64,000 nt of DNA, from the NCBI RefSeq assembly GCF_900591205.1, contig NZ_UUPU01000067.1, positions 62,001 through 126,000 on the forward strand. The letters are read 5' to 3'. Positions 7,843 to 17,288 of this stretch are shown here, one piece after another. A program made the position numbers and the translations under genes. The notes under the pieces were generated by a model. That model was given only the letters and a program-made list of their open reading frames with translations. It was not told the DNA's origin and made no database searches. The stretch is from Pseudomonas viridiflava. GTDB taxonomy: Bacteria; Pseudomonadota; Gammaproteobacteria; Pseudomonadales; Pseudomonadaceae. Each line of letters begins with the position of its first letter. Within the stretch, counting starts at the first letter, position 1.

Positions 7843-8422
7843 GATTTACCAGGACCTTTGCGTGTAATTAGGTAGCTCAGGGTCGACCTGAGCCAGGGGC
7901 TAGCCGCATAGCGTTAGGGGGATGGACATTATGATTAGTTCAAAGTTGATGAGCTTCAGAAGCTGTCCGCAAACCGCCACTTGTCATCAACACCTCGCCG
8001 ACCTGGCGGCTTACCCGCGTGACGAACTCAATTGCCCCGAATTCTCTAGACACCCGCAAGCTCACGGCCACGGCATTGTTATGACAGCTGCCCCGGTTTA
8101 GGGGGACAAATTGGTCACACGTGCAAATTGGCCGATATACATGCGTCATGAAAGCTCAATGCCCATTCTCCGGCCAGGCTTCGCTGTGGGCGGTAAACAG
8201 TGGGCGCACGTCGGGTTTTTTGATCAAAAACAGACCACTCGATTTGCGCAATAACTGCACATCACCGCGCAATCAGTTGTACGACAACAAAACGACGCAT
8301 GATAGTATTTCTCATGCAGCGGACGTTCGATTCGCTGCACCGATGACACGGACGTCCGCTCGAGAAACGCGCCACCCCTGCGCGCGTTTAAACACTCAAG
8401 TTAATCAAGGATCTGATTATTC
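7843..8422. other. 580-bp region upstream of the pectate lyase gene
   Basis: No gene is supported here; the short frames on both strands have no family resemblance. It contains an inverted repeat (GCTCAGG at 7875-7881 with CCTGAGC at 7887-7893), a direct repeat of CAAATTGG at 8107-8114 and 8124-8131, and an AT-rich 14-bp palindrome TTTTTGATCAAAAA at 8217-8230. These lie about 190-320 bases before the pectate lyase start and are candidates for its control region. Confidence 0.5.
8217..8230. promoter_or_regulatory. Palindrome upstream of the pectate lyase gene
   Basis: TTTTTGATCAAAAA is a perfect 14-bp palindrome in otherwise GC-rich DNA, 193 bases before the pectate lyase start. It is a candidate operator; plant-cell-wall enzyme genes are usually controlled by dedicated regulators. 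No regulator can be assigned from the sequence. Confidence 0.3.
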
Positions 8423-9565
8423 ATGACAAAACCATCCACCTTCACCGCGTGCAAACTGGCGACTGCCATCCTCGGCTCCCTCGTGCTTGGCAGCCTGCCG
8501 GCCCACGCTGCGGACATCTGGCTGGATTCGGCCACGACCGGTTGGGCCACCCAGAACGGCGGCACCAAGGGCGGCTCCAAGGCTGCTGCGGCTAACATCT
8601 ACACGGTAAAAAACGCTGCCGAGTTAAAAACCGCACTGAGCGCTTCGGTGGGAACCAACGGACGCATCATCAAGATCACAGGAGTGATCGACGTCAGTGA
8701 AGGCAAGGCTTATACGACGACCGCTGATATGAAAAAGCGTGGCCGCCTGGATATTCCTGGCAAAACCACCATCGTCGGCACCAGCAGCACTGCCGAAATC
8801 CGCGAAGGTTTCTTCTACGCCAAAGAAAACGACGTGATCATTCGCAACCTCACCATTGAGAACCCTTGGGACCCAGAGCCGATCTGGGATGCCGATGATG
8901 GCAAGGAAGGTAACTGGAACTCCGAATACGATGGTTTGACCATCGAAGGCGCCAACAACGTGTGGGTTGACCATGTCACCTTCACCGACGGCCGCCGCAC
9001 CGATGCGCAGAACGGCACCGCCAACGGTCGCCCGAAACAGCACCACGACGGCGCGCTGGACGTGAAAAACGGCGCCAACTACGTGACCATTTCGTACACC
9101 GCGTTCAAGTCCCACGAAAAGAACAACCTGATCGGTTCGAGCGACAGCCGCACCACCGATGATGGCAAGCTCAAGGTGACGATCCACAACTCCCTGTTCG
9201 AGAACATTTCGGCCCGCGCCCCGCGCGTGCGCTTCGGCCAGGTGCATCTGTACAACAACTATCACGTGGGCAGCACCAGCGATAAGGTCTACCCGTTCTC
9301 GTACGCGCATGGCGTCGGCAAGGGCTCGAAAATCCTCTCCGAGAAAAACGCGTTCGAGATCAGTGGCATCAGCGGCTGCGACAAAATTGCCGGCGACTAC
9401 GGTGGCAGCGTATACCGCGACAGCGGCTCGACCCTCAATGGCAGCGCGTTGACCTGTTCCTGGAGCTCGAGCATCGGCTGGACCCCGCCTTACAGCTACA
9501 CGCCGCTGGCGGCAGACAAGGTCGCTGCAGACGTCAAGGCCAAGGCCGGCGCCGGCAAGCTCTGA
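8423..9565 (+). CDS. pel: Secreted pectate lyase, polysaccharide lyase family 1
   Basis: A 380-residue enzyme that cleaves polygalacturonate by calcium-dependent beta-elimination. It has a Sec signal peptide (residues 1-29, cleaved after PAHA), then the parallel beta-helix of PL1. Diagnostic blocks are the calcium-site region YDGLTIEGANNVWVDHVTFT (WVDH), HHDGALDVKNGANYVTISYT, and the catalytic-arginine block ARAPRVRFGQVHLYNNY. A short insertion rich in Asp/Asn (DGRRTDAQNGTANGRPKQ) follows the WVDH block, as in Pseudomonas Pel enzymes. Two cysteines in the C-terminal part (GCDK and LTCS) could form a disulfide. RBS AAGGA precedes the start and a strong terminator follows. The adjacent Hxc type II system is the plausible route across the outer membrane (inference). 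Confidence 0.95.
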   Translation: MTKPSTFTACKLATAILGSLVLGSLPAHAADIWLDSATTGWATQNGGTKGGSKAAAANIYTVKNAAELKTALSASVGTNGRIIKITGVIDVSEGKAYTTTADMKKRGRLDIPGKTTIVGTSSTAEIREGFFYAKENDVIIRNLTIENPWDPEPIWDADDGKEGNWNSEYDGLTIEGANNVWVDHVTFTDGRRTDAQNGTANGRPKQHHDGALDVKNGANYVTISYTAFKSHEKNNLIGSSDSRTTDDGKLKVTIHNSLFENISARAPRVRFGQVHLYNNYHVGSTSDKVYPFSYAHGVGKGSKILSEKNAFEISGISGCDKIAGDYGGSVYRDSGSTLNGSALTCSWSSSIGWTPPYSYTPLAADKVAADVKAKAGAGKL

Positions 9566-9588
9566 CTGAACGGTTGCACCGCGTAATG

Positions 9589-9616
9589 AAAAGCCCTCGG
9601 TGACGAGGGCTTTTTT
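9589..9616 (+). terminator. Intrinsic terminator after pectate lyase
   Basis: AAGCCCTCG and CGAGGGCTT form a stem around loop GTGA, followed by a run of six T. It lies 23 bases after the pectate lyase stop and before the convergent end of the hxc operon. The complementary A-run on the left side means it can act in both directions. Confidence 0.9.
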
Positions 9617-9630
9617 GTGCACGCCTGCGG

Positions 9631-10839
9631 CTACTGCACCAACTGGTTGATCTCGATGATCGGCAACAGCACGGCCATCACAATCACCAGCACCACCGCG
9701 CCCATCACCACAATCATCAGTGGCTCGAGCAGCGCCGTCATGCCCATGGCCCGACGTTCGATATCACGCGATAAGGTCTGCGCCGCCCGCTCCAGCATTG
9801 GCGGCAGCGAGCCGGTTTTCTCGCCACTGGCGATCAGGTGGATCAGCACCGGGGGGAACACATTTTCCACGCGCAACGCAGCCGCGAGGTTCACGCCCTC
9901 GCGCACCTTCGCCGTGGCATCACTCACGCTGAGGCTCAAGCGGTCATTGGACAGGGTTTGCCGCGCCGCTTCCAGGGCACGCAACAACGGCACCCCGGCG
10001 GCGCCCAGAATGGCCAGGGTCGAGGCAAACCGCGCCGTGTTCAGTCCCAGCACAAAGCGCCCGATCAGGGGCAAGCGCAGCACCCGGCTGTGCCAATTCA
10101 GGCGCGCCACCGGGTTACGCAAATACAGGCGCCACCCCCAGAAGCCGGCGGCCATGAAACCGAAACACAACCCTCCCCAACCACGAATAAAATCACTCGC
10201 ATTGAGCATCGCCAGGGTCAGCCCCGGCAAGTCCTGGCGAGCCTGGGAAAACGCACTGACCACCTGCGGCACCACATAACTGAGCAGGAAGATCACGATC
10301 GCAATCGACACCAGCCCGACCACGCCTGGGTAGATAAAGGCGGTCAGGATCTTGCTGCGCAGGTTGTTGCGTTCTTCGATGTAATCGGCCAAACGCTCCA
10401 TGACTTGCGCGAGGTCGCCAGACTCTTCACCGGCGGCAATCAATGCGCGATAGATCGCCGGAAAATCCCGTGGCCGTGTCGCCAGGGCCTCCGCCAGGCG
10501 CATCCCACCGCGAACATCAGCGCGCACCGCGCTCAAGGTCTGGGCGATGTGCTTTTTTTCCGCCTGTTCCACCGTGGCGCTCAACGCGGCCTCCAACGGC
10601 AGGCTGGCGCCCAGCAGGCTCGCCAGTTGGCGTGTCGCCCAGGCGAGGTCGTTGTCGGAGAACCTGGCACTGAACAAACCGCCACCCCCGGCCGGCACGG
10701 GGTTTTCAAGCTGCACCGAGAGCGCAGTGAGGCCACGGCTGCGCAACAAGCCGAACGCTGCGCGCTGGCTATCGGCTTCAATGTGCCCGGACTCAAGCTT
10801 GCCGGTGGCGTCGGCGGCTTCAAAACGGTAGCGATTCAT
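9631..10839 (-). CDS. hxcS: Type II secretion inner-membrane platform protein GspF (HxcS)
   Basis: A 402-residue GspF/PilC-type polytopic membrane protein, last gene of the seven-gene leftward hxc operon. It has two repeated cytoplasmic helical domains (QLASLLGASLPLEAALSATV and STLAILGAAGVPLLRALEAA), each with the family's GES/GEK motif (AAGEESGDL, ASGEKTGSL), and three membrane helices (around 170-195, 220-240 and 375-400). It links the GspE ATPase to pseudopilus assembly. The start at 10839 (MNRYRFEAADATGK) overlaps the hxcR stop by one base; a longer frame upstream is rejected because it runs into hxcR. The stop is 14 bases before the bidirectional terminator. Confidence 0.93.
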   Translation of the reverse strand: MNRYRFEAADATGKLESGHIEADSQRAAFGLLRSRGLTALSVQLENPVPAGGGGLFSARFSDNDLAWATRQLASLLGASLPLEAALSATVEQAEKKHIAQTLSAVRADVRGGMRLAEALATRPRDFPAIYRALIAAGEESGDLAQVMERLADYIEERNNLRSKILTAFIYPGVVGLVSIAIVIFLLSYVVPQVVSAFSQARQDLPGLTLAMLNASDFIRGWGGLCFGFMAAGFWGWRLYLRNPVARLNWHSRVLRLPLIGRFVLGLNTARFASTLAILGAAGVPLLRALEAARQTLSNDRLSLSVSDATAKVREGVNLAAALRVENVFPPVLIHLIASGEKTGSLPPMLERAAQTLSRDIERRAMGMTALLEPLMIVVMGAVVLVIVMAVLLPIIEINQLVQ

Positions 10840-12257
10840 CAGGCGTCCCGTGTCACACGCAGGATTTCTTCCGGCGCCGTGGCCCCTGCGCGCACCCAAC
10901 GCTCGCCGTCTTCGCGCAGGCTGAACATGCCCGCCTCGCGAGCCGCGGCACGCAGGGCCTGTTCACCCGCCCCCTGGTGGATCAACGTGCGAATCTCATC
11001 GTCGATACAGAACAATTCATGGATGCCGGTGCGACCGCTGTAACCGGTGTGGTTACAGGCGGCGCAACCAAGCGGCCGCCACGTGCCGGGGTGTGCCGGG
11101 TCTTCCTGCTTGCAGTGGCTGCACAGGCGCCGCACCAGCCTTTGCGCCAACACGCCGAGCATCGAAGACGCCAGCAGGAACGGCTCGACGCCCATGTCAA
11201 TCAGCCGGTTGACCGCCGATACCGCATCATTGGTGTGCAGCGTCGCCAGTACCAGGTGCCCGGTGAGCGAAGCCTGCACCGCGATTTGTGCGGTTTCGAG
11301 GTCGCGGATCTCGCCGATCATGATGATGTCCGGGTCCTGGCGCAGGATCGCCCGCAGGGCCAGGGCAAAGGTCATGTCGATCTTGGCATTCACCTGAATC
11401 TGGCTGATGCCCGGCAGGTCGTATTCCACCGGGTCTTCGACGGTCAGGATGTTGCTGGTGCTGGCGTCCAGCCGTGCGAGGGCGGCGTAGAGGCTGGTGG
11501 TCTTGCCACTGCCGGTGGGGCCGGTGACCAGGACGATACCGTGGGGCTGGCGGATCAGGTTGTCCAGCTTGGCCAGCACCTGCACGTCCATGCCGAGGGT
11601 TTCCAGTTGCAGGCGCCCGGCCTGTTTGTCGAGCAAACGCATCACCACCCGCTCACCGTGGCCGGTGGGCACCGTGGAGACGCGGATGTCGATCGGCCGA
11701 CCCGCCACGCGCAACGCGATGCGCCCGTCCTGGGGCAGGCGTTTTTCGGCGATATCCAGTTGCGCCATGATCTTGATCCGCGACACCAGCGCTGCGTGCA
11801 ATGCCTTGCGCGGCGAGACCACGTCACGCAGGGTGCCGTCGACCCGGTAGCGCACCACCGAATGGCTTTCGTAAGGCTCGATGTGAATGTCACTGGCTTC
11901 GTCACGCGCCGCCTGGGTGAGCAACGCGTTGATCATACGGATCACCGGGGCACCGTCCTGGGTGTCCAGCAGGTCGGTGATTTGCGGGATGTCTTGCATC
12001 AAGCGGTCAAGGTCGACTTCGCTTTCCGCCGCCCCCACCACAGCTGCGGCGCTGCCGGTGTCGGCGTAGGCTGCGGCGAGCAAGGCGTCAAGTTCGTCGT
12101 CGCGCACCTGCTCGAGTCGCGCCGTGCCGAACTGGCGGCGCACTTCGCTGATCGACCAGCCGGGTGTCGACGGGCAAACCGTCAGTACCGCGCCCTCCTC
12201 GCTATTGCGCAGAAGGATGCGTTGGGCCTTGGCCCAGGCGTAGGGCAACGCGTTCAT
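10839..12257 (-). CDS. hxcR: Type II secretion ATPase GspE (HxcR)
   Basis: A 472-residue cytoplasmic ATPase that powers pseudopilus assembly. Motifs: N1E-type N-terminal region (1-85), Asp box (ILTVEDPVEYDLPGISQIQV, 270-289), Walker A GPTGSGKT (246-253), Walker B IIMIGEIRD (311-319), His box LATLHTNDA (338-346), and the zinc-binding tetracysteine CSHC...CAAC (379-401) typical of GspE. The start at 12257 (MNALPYAWAKAQ) overlaps the hxcQ stop by four bases (ATGA), and the frame upstream of it lies inside hxcQ. It is slightly shorter than Xcp-type GspE, as usual in Hxc systems. Confidence 0.95.
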   Translation of the reverse strand: MNALPYAWAKAQRILLRNSEEGAVLTVCPSTPGWSISEVRRQFGTARLEQVRDDELDALLAAAYADTGSAAAVVGAAESEVDLDRLMQDIPQITDLLDTQDGAPVIRMINALLTQAARDEASDIHIEPYESHSVVRYRVDGTLRDVVSPRKALHAALVSRIKIMAQLDIAEKRLPQDGRIALRVAGRPIDIRVSTVPTGHGERVVMRLLDKQAGRLQLETLGMDVQVLAKLDNLIRQPHGIVLVTGPTGSGKTTSLYAALARLDASTSNILTVEDPVEYDLPGISQIQVNAKIDMTFALALRAILRQDPDIIMIGEIRDLETAQIAVQASLTGHLVLATLHTNDAVSAVNRLIDMGVEPFLLASSMLGVLAQRLVRRLCSHCKQEDPAHPGTWRPLGCAACNHTGYSGRTGIHELFCIDDEIRTLIHQGAGEQALRAAAREAGMFSLREDGERWVRAGATAPEEILRVTRDA

Positions 12258-14611
12258 TGGAGTGGCACTGCGCGAATCGTCGCACGGGGTTGCCCGCTTC
12301 CCGGTGTCGCCGGCACACCCACGGCCGCTGCAGGTAATTGCGGCGCCTGCATGTCCGGCATCGCCCAACTGCGCTCCGGTTGCAGCGCGCCCTGGGCGCG
12401 GCGGATGAAGTCGTAGCGGTTCAGGGTAATCGCCCGTCCACCAGCGCTGTCACGGATGATATAGGGCCGCAGGAACACCATCAGGTTGGTCTTGGTGGTG
12501 GCCCGGCGTTCATTGCGAAACAATGCCCCGAGCCCGGGAATGCTTGACAGCCAGGGCACCGCCTCGTTGCTCTGGCTGTAGCCGTCTTGCAGCAGGCCGC
12601 CGAGCACCATGATCTGCCCGTCATCGAGCAGGATGCTGGTGTCGATTGCGCGCTTGTTAGTCACCACGCCCGCCGAGTTCGCACTGCTGGAGGCACGCTC
12701 GTCGATGCTGCTGACTTCCTGGTAGATGTCGAGCTTGACCGTGCCGCCTTCGGAGATCTGAGGCCGTACATTGAGCTTGAGCCCAACCTCTTCACGCGTC
12801 ACCGTTTGGAACGGGTTATTACTGGTGCCGCCGCCACCGGTCACGTAGCTGCCGCTGACGAACGGAATGGTCTGGCCGACGAAAATACTCGCGGCTTCGT
12901 TATCCAGGGTCAGCAGGTTCGGCGTTGACAGCACGTTGCTGCCGCCCTTGCTCTTGAGTGCGCGGGCCAGCACTTTGAGGTCCATGACATTGCCGATACC
13001 AGGGATGTTTACCGTGCCGTTGAGGTATCCCACGCTCAGGCCACCGGGCAGCGCGTCGATGCTGGTCCGGCCGCCGGTCTGCAGCCCGCTGCCGCCCAGG
13101 TTGGTGCCGCCGATCACACCCTTGCCCGCCAGGTCGCCGCTTTGCCATTGCACGCCAAATTCGTTGGCATCGTCCTCGCCGACCTCGACGATCAGGCTTT
13201 CGATCACCACCTGTGCGCGGCGCTGGTCCAGCATGTCGATGACTTCCCGCAGGTTGCGGTACAGCGGCTCGGGCGCAGAAATCAGCAAAGTGTTGGTGGT
13301 GGCGTCCGCCTGGATCGTGACACCGCCGGCGCTGAAGGCGACACTTTGGTCTGCCGCCTGGGCCCCGGCCTGGCTGCTCGAATTGCCGCCGTTCTGTCCG
13401 TAGCCGGTGCCGCTGCCGTTGCTGGTACTGCTGCCGCTACTCGACGTCTGGCGGGTGCTGCTTTGGCCGCTCTGCGCGCCACTGGTGTTGCCCCCCATCG
13501 CGCTCAGCACCGAACGCCCGGTATCGCCGGTGCCGCTGTCGCTTTCACCGGTGAGCAAGCCGCGCAGTGCCTGGGCCAGCTTCGCCGCCTGGGCGTTACG
13601 CAGGTAAACCACGTGCAGATTGCTCGGATTGCTCTGGGCGTTGTCGAGCTTGTACACCAGATTACGCGCCAGCTCGGTGCGCTCCGGGCTGCCGGCACGA
13701 ATGATGATTGCGTTGGAACGCGGGTCGCCCACCACTGAAATTTTCTGGGTCGCGTCGCTGCCCGGCTGTTCCAGCAACTGCGAGACCATACCGGCGATGT
13801 CCACCGCGATGCCGTTCTGGACCTGCACTACATCGGTGTCGATCGCGCTGGGGCTGTCGATGCTGTCGATCAACTGCGCTACGCGTGTCAGGTTGTCAGC
13901 GTAGTCGGTGATGACCAGGGTGTTGTTGCCGGGGTAGGCGTTGATTGGATTGTTCGGCGAGACGATCGGGCGCAACACCGGGATCAGGTTCACCGCGTTT
14001 TCATAATGCAGGCGAAACGTGCGCGTGAGCATGCCATTCGCCGCCGGCCGGTCGGCACTGTAGATCGGCCCGCCGAGCAACTTCGCATCGGCCTCCGGCA
14101 CCACCTGTGCCACGCCGCCGACGTCGACCACGCTGAAACCTTGCATGCGCAATGCCGCCAGCAACATGTCGTAGGCTTGATGGGCCGGTACTTCGCCTTC
14201 GGACACCAGGGTCAGGGAACCGGTAACGCGTGGGTCGACCAGAAACTGCCGGCCGGTGGCGCGGGACAGCCCACGCACGACGGCTTGAATATCGGCATCG
14301 ACAAAATTCAAACTCACCGGCTGGTTGCCCAGCGGGTTGCTCAGCGCTGTGCTGGCAGTGCTTGCGCCGCCCCGGCGCTGTGGATTGACGAGGGTGCGCT
14401 GCGGCCGCGCTTGCCGCTCGATCTGCGTCTGGGCGCGCTGGCGTTCCAGCAGTACGTCGCCGCTGCGCTGGGTATTGGCCAGGGGCTGGCCGAGTTCACT
14501 GTCGACCAGCAGCGGTGGCGGGTTGGACGCCGTTTGCGTGCTGCACGCGCTCAGTGCCACTAACAGGAACGGCGCGGCGTTGCGTACATAATTGGAACCT
14601 GACCACTTCAT
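12254..14611 (-). CDS. hxcQ: Type II secretion secretin GspD, lipoprotein form (HxcQ)
   Basis: A 785-residue outer-membrane secretin. The N-terminus carries a lipoprotein signal ending in LSAC (Cys23), so it is probably lipid-anchored like P. aeruginosa HxcQ and may reach the outer membrane without a pilotin. Order: N0 domain (VSLNFVDADIQAVVRGLSRA), N1-N3 repeats, a long Ser/Gly/Gln-rich loop inside N3 (about 360-420), then the C-terminal secretin domain (VGQTIPFVSGSYVTGGGGTS; IDTSILLDDGQIMVLGGLLQ; VPWLSSIPGLGALF). It has four-base overlaps with both hxcZ upstream and hxcR downstream, indicating tight translational coupling. Confidence 0.95.
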   Translation of the reverse strand: MKWSGSNYVRNAAPFLLVALSACSTQTASNPPPLLVDSELGQPLANTQRSGDVLLERQRAQTQIERQARPQRTLVNPQRRGGASTASTALSNPLGNQPVSLNFVDADIQAVVRGLSRATGRQFLVDPRVTGSLTLVSEGEVPAHQAYDMLLAALRMQGFSVVDVGGVAQVVPEADAKLLGGPIYSADRPAANGMLTRTFRLHYENAVNLIPVLRPIVSPNNPINAYPGNNTLVITDYADNLTRVAQLIDSIDSPSAIDTDVVQVQNGIAVDIAGMVSQLLEQPGSDATQKISVVGDPRSNAIIIRAGSPERTELARNLVYKLDNAQSNPSNLHVVYLRNAQAAKLAQALRGLLTGESDSGTGDTGRSVLSAMGGNTSGAQSGQSSTRQTSSSGSSTSNGSGTGYGQNGGNSSSQAGAQAADQSVAFSAGGVTIQADATTNTLLISAPEPLYRNLREVIDMLDQRRAQVVIESLIVEVGEDDANEFGVQWQSGDLAGKGVIGGTNLGGSGLQTGGRTSIDALPGGLSVGYLNGTVNIPGIGNVMDLKVLARALKSKGGSNVLSTPNLLTLDNEAASIFVGQTIPFVSGSYVTGGGGTSNNPFQTVTREEVGLKLNVRPQISEGGTVKLDIYQEVSSIDERASSSANSAGVVTNKRAIDTSILLDDGQIMVLGGLLQDGYSQSNEAVPWLSSIPGLGALFRNERRATTKTNLMVFLRPYIIRDSAGGRAITLNRYDFIRRAQGALQPERSWAMPDMQAPQLPAAAVGVPATPGSGQPRATIRAVPLQ

Positions 14612-15153
14612 GAAGCTTCCTTAGCGCCAAGCGCCTGATCCATGCGGACGGTTCCCGACAGAGTGCCTGCCGTATCATCGGCCCTGGCTTCGCCTGCACG
14701 CTGCAAACGAGCCTCGACCACTTCCAGAGAAAATTGCCTTGGGTTGCTCACCAGCCAGCCGATGACTGCATCGGCCGGTGCAGCTTCGAACGTCAATTGC
14801 CAGCCGCTATCCACTGGCGTCAATTGGTAATATCCGGCCATGCCGCGTGCATCCAGGCTTTGGCGCAGGGCCGGTTCGAGCGGCTGGCCGGCGCTCGGCG
14901 TCGGCACCTCGCGCAGCAACAGTTCGAGTGCCTGGGTTTGCGCACGCAGTTTTGGGGTTTCAGCCTGCCAGTACTCGATTTTCTTCAAGGGCGGCTGGAT
15001 CAGGACCAACCAGCTCAACAGCCCGCCGAGCAGCAACGCGGTGCCCGCAACCATGCGTTTTTCACGCAACGACAGGCCGCGCCAAAACACCCGCGAACGC
15101 GCGTTGAAGTGCTGCCATTGGCCACGCCAAAGAGTCAGGGAATGCTTAATCAT
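14608..15153 (-). CDS. hxcZ: Type II secretion protein GspM (HxcZ)
   Basis: A 181-residue bitopic inner-membrane protein. After a short cytoplasmic segment comes one membrane helix (MVAGTALLLGGLLSWLVLI), then a periplasmic coiled coil (IEYWQAETPKLRAQTQALEL) and a small ferredoxin-like domain. GspM pairs with GspL to hold GspE at the membrane. The start at 15153 (MIKHSLTLWRGQW) is chosen because the longer frame lies inside hxcY; this start overlaps the hxcY end by eight bases. Sequence conservation in this family is low, so position between GspL and GspD is part of the argument. Confidence 0.85.
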   Translation of the reverse strand: MIKHSLTLWRGQWQHFNARSRVFWRGLSLREKRMVAGTALLLGGLLSWLVLIQPPLKKIEYWQAETPKLRAQTQALELLLREVPTPSAGQPLEPALRQSLDARGMAGYYQLTPVDSGWQLTFEAAPADAVIGWLVSNPRQFSLEVVEARLQRAGEARADDTAGTLSGTVRMDQALGAKEAS

Positions 15154-16318
15154 TGTCGCTTGCGGCACCGGAGTCGGGTTCAGAGGATTGGGCATCGGCG
15201 AGGCGCAGGCGCCAGCCCGTCGGCGTGGCCTCTGCCGTGACACCGGCCTGGGCCAGGGTGGCTTGCCAGGCGTTATCAGAGGTATTTCGCCGCGCCTCGG
15301 GGGGCAAGCTCACGTGCAGCTCCCCGTGTTCAAATACCAGGCCCTGCACGCTGCCCACCATGAACGGCATCGCATTGGCGGCTTGCAGCACCAGGCTGGC
15401 AAAGCGCTGTGATGCGTCGCTACTGGCCGGGTTCTGCCGCACGCTCAATTGCTGACGGGCTTGTTGCAGTGGATTAAGGATCACCGGCAACTCGGGAAAC
15501 GCCTGTTTCACCCGCTGACTCATGTGCAATTTGAGTTGCTGGCCTTCGCTGGCCTCACGCGCGGCGTACAGGTTAAGGCCCAGCAGCCACACGCCGATTG
15601 CCAGCGCGCAACAGGCCAGCGCCCTGCCCCAACCCGCTTGCGGCTCCGGTGCTTTGCCGACGCCGCCGTGCAACCCCCACGCGGGTAAAGCAGCCGACCA
15701 TCGTTGCTGCGCAGGTTGTGGCTCAAGCACTGCAGCGGGGGCATCGTCACCAAACCAGGCCAAGCGGCTGCCACTGGCCGCCAGCGCGTCCAGGCTCACC
15801 TGAACCTGCGGTTCAACCACGCCTTGCTCAGGGCTGTGGCGCAGCAGCAAATACCCCTCCAGCACACAGGCACTGATCTGCCCGGCCGATGGCACCGGCA
15901 GGCCATAAGGCGCGGGGTAGAGCCCCCGCAGCTTTAACCGGTGCCGGCTCAACATCTCACCGAAACGCTCCAGCACCGTCGTCGGCAACCAACTGAGGAA
16001 CACTTGCCCTTCAGCATCGCGAGGGCTATGAGCGACATGCATCTGTTCGCTGCGGCCGAGGATCAGCGCCTGCGCGGCACACGTCACCGCCGCCTGGGTC
16101 TTCGCAGCCGACAGCGGCGGCAATTGCAAATGCGTGAGGACGCTGTCCGTAGGGTGAAGAAAGCACGCCACAGCCTGCGATTGAGCCGCCTGCCCCAGCA
16201 ACGCCAGCGTGCTGACGCCGGTGTGGCTGACGCGACCGCTGCGGTCCAGGCGTGCAAATGCAAGCTCGGTGTCAGGCGTGAGGCTGTCCAGCGGCGGCAA
16301 GGCAATACGCACACTCAT
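15146..16318 (-). CDS. hxcY: Type II secretion protein GspL (HxcY)
   Basis: A 390-residue bitopic protein. The first 230 residues are the cytoplasmic actin-like domain that binds GspE (QAVACFLHPTDSVLTHLQLP; QVFLSWLPTTVLERFGEML). A membrane helix follows at about 243-262 (ALACCALAIGVWLLGLNLYA), then a periplasmic helix and ferredoxin-like domain (GELHVSLPPEARR...GWRLRLAD) that pairs with GspM. It overlaps hxcX by four bases at its start and hxcZ by eight at its end. Assignment is from architecture and from conserved gene order K-L-M-D-E-F. Confidence 0.88.
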   Translation of the reverse strand: MSVRIALPPLDSLTPDTELAFARLDRSGRVSHTGVSTLALLGQAAQSQAVACFLHPTDSVLTHLQLPPLSAAKTQAAVTCAAQALILGRSEQMHVAHSPRDAEGQVFLSWLPTTVLERFGEMLSRHRLKLRGLYPAPYGLPVPSAGQISACVLEGYLLLRHSPEQGVVEPQVQVSLDALAASGSRLAWFGDDAPAAVLEPQPAQQRWSAALPAWGLHGGVGKAPEPQAGWGRALACCALAIGVWLLGLNLYAAREASEGQQLKLHMSQRVKQAFPELPVILNPLQQARQQLSVRQNPASSDASQRFASLVLQAANAMPFMVGSVQGLVFEHGELHVSLPPEARRNTSDNAWQATLAQAGVTAEATPTGWRLRLADAQSSEPDSGAASDND

Positions 16319-17280
16319 ACGCCCAGCCTCGACCAGATCACCTTGGGCATGTCGCTCTCCGAGCGATACAGCAATGCGTCCAGGCTGACCCGGCGCTTGT
16401 CACGACGGGCAAAACCGTGGAGCAAAAACCATTCGCTGGTGATGCCGACGTCAATATCGTCGACGGTCAAATCCGGCGCACGCAAGCGGTTGAGAAAGTC
16501 GCCGCGATTGATAAACCACTGGCCCCGATCACGCTCTGCGACCAACGCCTGCGCCTGGGTCAGCGATAACCCAGGCACCACCGCGGCCAGCACCTCGGCG
16601 CTCGCGGTATTGCTGTTGACCCAGGTACTGACCGGGATAACGCTGACGTACGGCGCCAGGCGCGCCAGCACGCGCTCGTTCACGCCCTGGACACCGCGCA
16701 GGTCGTCGAGGCTGCGCAGCATCGGCCGGGTGGCAGGAACAGGCTTGGCGTCGGCGTCGGGTGAGGTCGCACGGCCGCTGTTGAAGCGGGTTTGCGCCGC
16801 GTTTTGCGGCTGTTCCTGGCGCGGATAAGCGGCAATCACGCGCTGACTGATGCGTTGCGCAACGCCGGCATCAATGCCGAGCATGCCGCACAGTTGCTCA
16901 AAACTGCGTAATTGCCTGGCGCTGACGCGCTCGCCAGCGATCAAGTTACGCAGGTTGAATTTGCCTTGCTGATCTTCCAGGCGCCCATCAAAACCTGCAC
17001 TCGCAAGGTCACTTTTGATCGGTTGCGCCCATGCCTGGTCGAGCCGCGTCGGCGCTTCCTTGCGACGCGCATCCCACAGCAGTTGCCGGCTGGTTTCAAG
17101 GCCGCCGAGCAGCACCGCACTGCCTTGCAGGCGTGACTGCTGCGCTTCCAGCGAGCGGGTAAACACGCTCTGGCGGGTGAGCATGCCGGCGGCGATAACC
17201 GCCACCACGGCAGCGATCAGCAAGGCGCTGATGATCGCCATGCCGCGCTGTTTCGCGCTTTTGAGCACAGGGTCTTTCAT
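16315..17280 (-). CDS. hxcX: Type II secretion minor pseudopilin GspK (HxcX)
   Basis: A 321-residue large minor pseudopilin that caps the pseudopilus tip with GspI and GspJ. It has a prepilin signal ending QRG^MAIISALLIAAVVAVIAA. The residue at position 5 of the mature chain is not Glu, as is typical for GspK. The large helical insertion contains the helix-hairpin-helix-like segments LRSLDDLRGVQGVNERVLAR and NTASAEVLAAVVPGLSLTQA. It overlaps hxcY by four bases and follows hxcT after eight. Confidence 0.92.
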   Translation of the reverse strand: MKDPVLKSAKQRGMAIISALLIAAVVAVIAAGMLTRQSVFTRSLEAQQSRLQGSAVLLGGLETSRQLLWDARRKEAPTRLDQAWAQPIKSDLASAGFDGRLEDQQGKFNLRNLIAGERVSARQLRSFEQLCGMLGIDAGVAQRISQRVIAAYPRQEQPQNAAQTRFNSGRATSPDADAKPVPATRPMLRSLDDLRGVQGVNERVLARLAPYVSVIPVSTWVNSNTASAEVLAAVVPGLSLTQAQALVAERDRGQWFINRGDFLNRLRAPDLTVDDIDVGITSEWFLLHGFARRDKRRVSLDALLYRSESDMPKVIWSRLGV

Positions 17281-17288
17281 GGCAGCGC

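Noticed and set aside
8121..8426. 101-codon frame directly before the pectate lyase gene
   Set aside because: No ribosome site, no protein-like pattern, and it runs into the pectate lyase start; treated as non-coding.
9838..12416. Long plus-strand frames opposite hxcS and hxcR
   Set aside because: They are antisense to well-conserved GspF and GspE genes and are rich in His/Arg/Gln as expected from reverse reading of GC-rich genes.
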